A stretch of 64,000 bases of DNA, taken from contig CAJOMU010000005.1 of NCBI GenBank assembly GCA_905235735.1, positions 124,001 to 188,000 on the forward strand, read 5' to 3'. Source of the DNA: an uncultured Synergistales bacterium. Lineage in GTDB: Bacteria > Synergistota > Synergistia > Synergistales > Aminobacteriaceae. The notes under the pieces are model-generated. The model was not told the DNA's origin. It searched no databases and was given only the letters and a program-made list of their open reading frames with translations. Below, in pieces: positions 62,695 through 64,000 of this stretch (position 1 is its first letter; every line of letters starts with the position of its first letter). Position numbers and translations under genes: made by a program.

Positions 62695-62955
62695 CTAGTA
62701 TAGCCCGCTGTGCTGAGTTCCTATGCCGAATATCTGGAGTGATTGCTCCATCATTTCATTCTGTGCATTCACCAGCCACGCGCCTACTGCCATTTGAACC
62801 TTTGCTGTGCTCATATCCATTGATGCTTCTGCTATGCTCATAGGGTCAGTGCTTTCCATAACTTTTGCACTTGCCGCATTTGATGTGTTCATTGCGTTCT
62901 GCATCATTGCGAGTCCGTTCTGTCCGAGAGTGTCAAAGCTCTTTAGGTTGACCAT
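62695..62955 (-). CDS. Small Met/Ala-rich protein, unknown
   Basis: An 86-residue protein I do not recognise. It is rich in Met, Ala, Ser and Asn (for example LAMMQNAMNTSNAASAKVM and EASMDMSTAKVQMAVGAW), amphipathic helical, without signal peptide or membrane helix. The composition recalls small structural or motility-associated proteins (YjfB-like or RebB-like) but no motif confirms this. ATG 62955 follows aaggag at 62968-62973; three more upstream residues are possible. Single gene with its own terminator. Confidence 0.6.
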   Translation of the reverse strand: MVNLKSFDTLGQNGLAMMQNAMNTSNAASAKVMESTDPMSIAEASMDMSTAKVQMAVGAWLVNAQNEMMEQSLQIFGIGTQHSGLY

Positions 62956-62997
62956 GAAAAATACATCTCCTTTCGTGATAACATATTTTAACAAACC

Positions 62998-63271
62998 GCG
63001 CAAGAAGTCTCCCGCCTCTAAGCGTAGACGGTGAGATGAATTGTGCTAATTGAGTTGAGTTTTTATGATAAAATAACAAAAAATAATATTAGCGATTATG
63101 TCTTGTGTGAAACGAAAACCAAGTAAGCACAAAAATCGCAAACTACCGTAGGGACTACGGGAAGTAACGCCTATGGAGAGGGTGTAAGACGACTTCAGCC
63201 AGTAACATCGGTTGTAGCGCAGTCTTCGTTGAAGTAGGAAGCCGCAACTTCAATAAGTGGCGGTAGTTCAC
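62998..63271 (+). mobile_element. tnpB-less IS605-type element with TnpB C-terminal remnant and RNA-like 3' end
   Basis: Left end: CGCGCAAGAAGTCTCCCGC hairpin and GAGATGAATTG (62998-63043). Right end: a GCCGC/GCGGT-type hairpin and GGTAGTTCAC (63241-63271), the classic ending of many IS605 right ends. In between, frame 63127-63237 reads TTVGTTGSNAYGEGVRRLQ, the conserved C-terminal tail of TnpB, ending at TAG within SLK-QEA, where Q is common. About 80 bases of AT-rich sequence replace the rest of tnpB. In TnpB systems the guide (omega) RNA overlaps exactly this 3' portion and the right end. It could move in trans with an IS605 transposase elsewhere. Confidence 0.75.
63110..63271 (+). ncRNA. 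Candidate orphan omega (reRNA) guide RNA
   Basis: The segment from the TnpB C-terminal remnant to the right-end motif GGTAGTTCAC corresponds to the scaffold part of TnpB-associated guide RNAs. A guide would be the bases directly after 63271. There is no TnpB protein in the window, so function would need a protein in trans. No promoter is clear. Structural call is by family analogy only. Confidence 0.4.
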
Positions 63272-63347
63272 CAGTAGTATACAACTTTACATTTATATTT
63301 TCGTATCTTAAAATTCATCAACTGTAAGGAGGTTTCACATTATATCA

Positions 63348-64000
63348 ATGAAACATATTATTTCACTTACGCTCGCAGTTATGATTCTCGTTTTTGCATC
63401 TTCAGTTTCATACGCTGATGTCAAAGACGGATTCTACATGAAAAAGATTGATGATGAAATTTTTTCACGCATCAAGGGAAAGTCATTCAAGGATAACTGC
63501 ACACTTCCGAGAGAAGATTTACGTTATCTTCATGTTCTTCACAAAGACCTCGAAGGCAATACTCACGAGGGAGAATTAATCTGCAACGTCTACATAGCAT
63601 ATGATGTTCTCGATATTCTCATGAAACTTTACGAGGCGAATTATCCGATTGAAAAGATTCGTCTTGTTGATGAGTATAATGCAGACGATGAGACTTCAAT
63701 GCGCGATAATAACTCGTCATCATTCAATTTCAGGTTCATATCGCACACAACGAAAATCTCAAAGCATGGTCTTGGCCTCGCGGTGGACATCAATACGCTG
63801 TACAATCCATACGTGAACAGGAAAGGTGAAACTGAACCGGCAACAGCAGGAGCATATTTAGACAGGACAAAGGATTTCCCGTACAAGATTGACCACAATG
63901 ATTTATGCTTCAAGCTGTTCACTGAGCATGGATTTGAATGGGGCGGAGACTGGAAGAGTGTGAAGGACTATCAGCACTTTGAAGTTCCAGACAGAATGAC
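63348..64000 (+). CDS. Secreted M15-family (VanY/Ply-like) peptidase, 3' truncated by window edge
   Basis: The frame is open from ATG 63348 to the end of the window (217 complete codons). Signal peptide MKHIISLTLAVMILVFASS with cleavage near YA. SKHGLGLAVDIN (zinc His and Asp) and QHFE near the end (zinc His, catalytic Glu context) are the metal motifs of M15 D-Ala-D-Ala carboxypeptidase/endolysin-type peptidases. It likely trims peptidoglycan peptides outside the membrane. aaggagg lies at 63326-63332. The gene is outside the computed long frames because its stop is beyond the window. Confidence 0.82.
   Translation, partial: MKHIISLTLAVMILVFASSVSYADVKDGFYMKKIDDEIFSRIKGKSFKDNCTLPREDLRYLHVLHKDLEGNTHEGELICNVYIAYDVLDILMKLYEANYPIEKIRLVDEYNADDETSMRDNNSSSFNFRFISHTTKISKHGLGLAVDINTLYNPYVNRKGETEPATAGAYLDRTKDFPYKIDHNDLCFKLFTEHGFEWGGDWKSVKDYQHFEVPDRM

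Overview
The window looks like a chromosome segment of an anaerobic, fermentative member of the Synergistota, probably an uncultured gut-type species. The strongest taxonomic clue is a C-terminal sorting signal of the Synergist-CTERM type (Ser/Gly-rich stretch, Cys, membrane helix, basic tail), seen on two secreted enzymes: the GH3 hydrolase and the S8 protease. Desulfoferrodoxin plus ferritin, an NfnAB-type ferredoxin:NADP oxidoreductase, a biotin-dependent sodium-pump decarboxylase and many TRAP/ABC organic-acid and amino-acid importers fit an anaerobic amino-acid/organic-acid fermenter. The taxonomic call is an inference.

Layout. 1-1.9 kb: end of a methylmalonyl-CoA decarboxylase-type operon. 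1.9-5.8 kb (minus): tight four-gene operon with two dynamin-like GTPases, a coiled-coil protein and a glycine-zipper membrane protein. 6-15 kb (minus): pgi, a secreted GH3 enzyme, an acidic lipoprotein, an aminotransferase and nfnBA. 15-26 kb: a hexuronate (galacturonate/glucuronate) region with uxaC, and two divergent operons (uxaA-dctP-dctQ-dctM to the left, dctP-dctQ-dctM-uxaB to the right) around a palindromic operator candidate. 26-27 kb: DUF554 protein and a tnpB-less IS200/IS605-like element. 27-33.6 kb (plus): housekeeping run ebfC-recR-ispDF-tsaD-radA, interrupted by a methyltransferase carrying an 11-copy pentanucleotide repeat (probable phase variation) and a membrane acyltransferase. 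33.6-37.2 kb: a pseudopilin, dfx-ftn, DUF2400, a YunG-like gene, and tRNA-Ser(GCT) and tRNA-Arg(ACG). 37.2-42 kb: livKHMGF. 42-44 kb (minus): metK under a SAM-I riboswitch, and rpsD. 44.2-48 kb: trpDCBA. 48-51.5 kb (minus): acylating aldehyde dehydrogenase plus a TPP enzyme. 51.6-53 kb: an AT-rich Wzy/ligase-like gene. 53-55.6 kb: thioredoxin and glutathione peroxidase, then a decaying patch with broken XRE regulators, an HNH nuclease and a YHYH fragment. 55.6-63 kb (minus): a stand-alone protease prodomain, a large S8 protease, malQ, an amidohydrolase-fold protein lacking its metal-binding histidines and a small Met-rich protein. 63-64 kb: a second tnpB-less IS605-like element with a recognisable TnpB C-terminus, and the start of a secreted M15 peptidase.

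The best candidates for something new are the dynamin/glycine-zipper operon, the orphan IS605 ends that may still make guide-type RNAs without a TnpB, the phase-variable methyltransferase, and the free-standing prodomain beside its parent-like protease.
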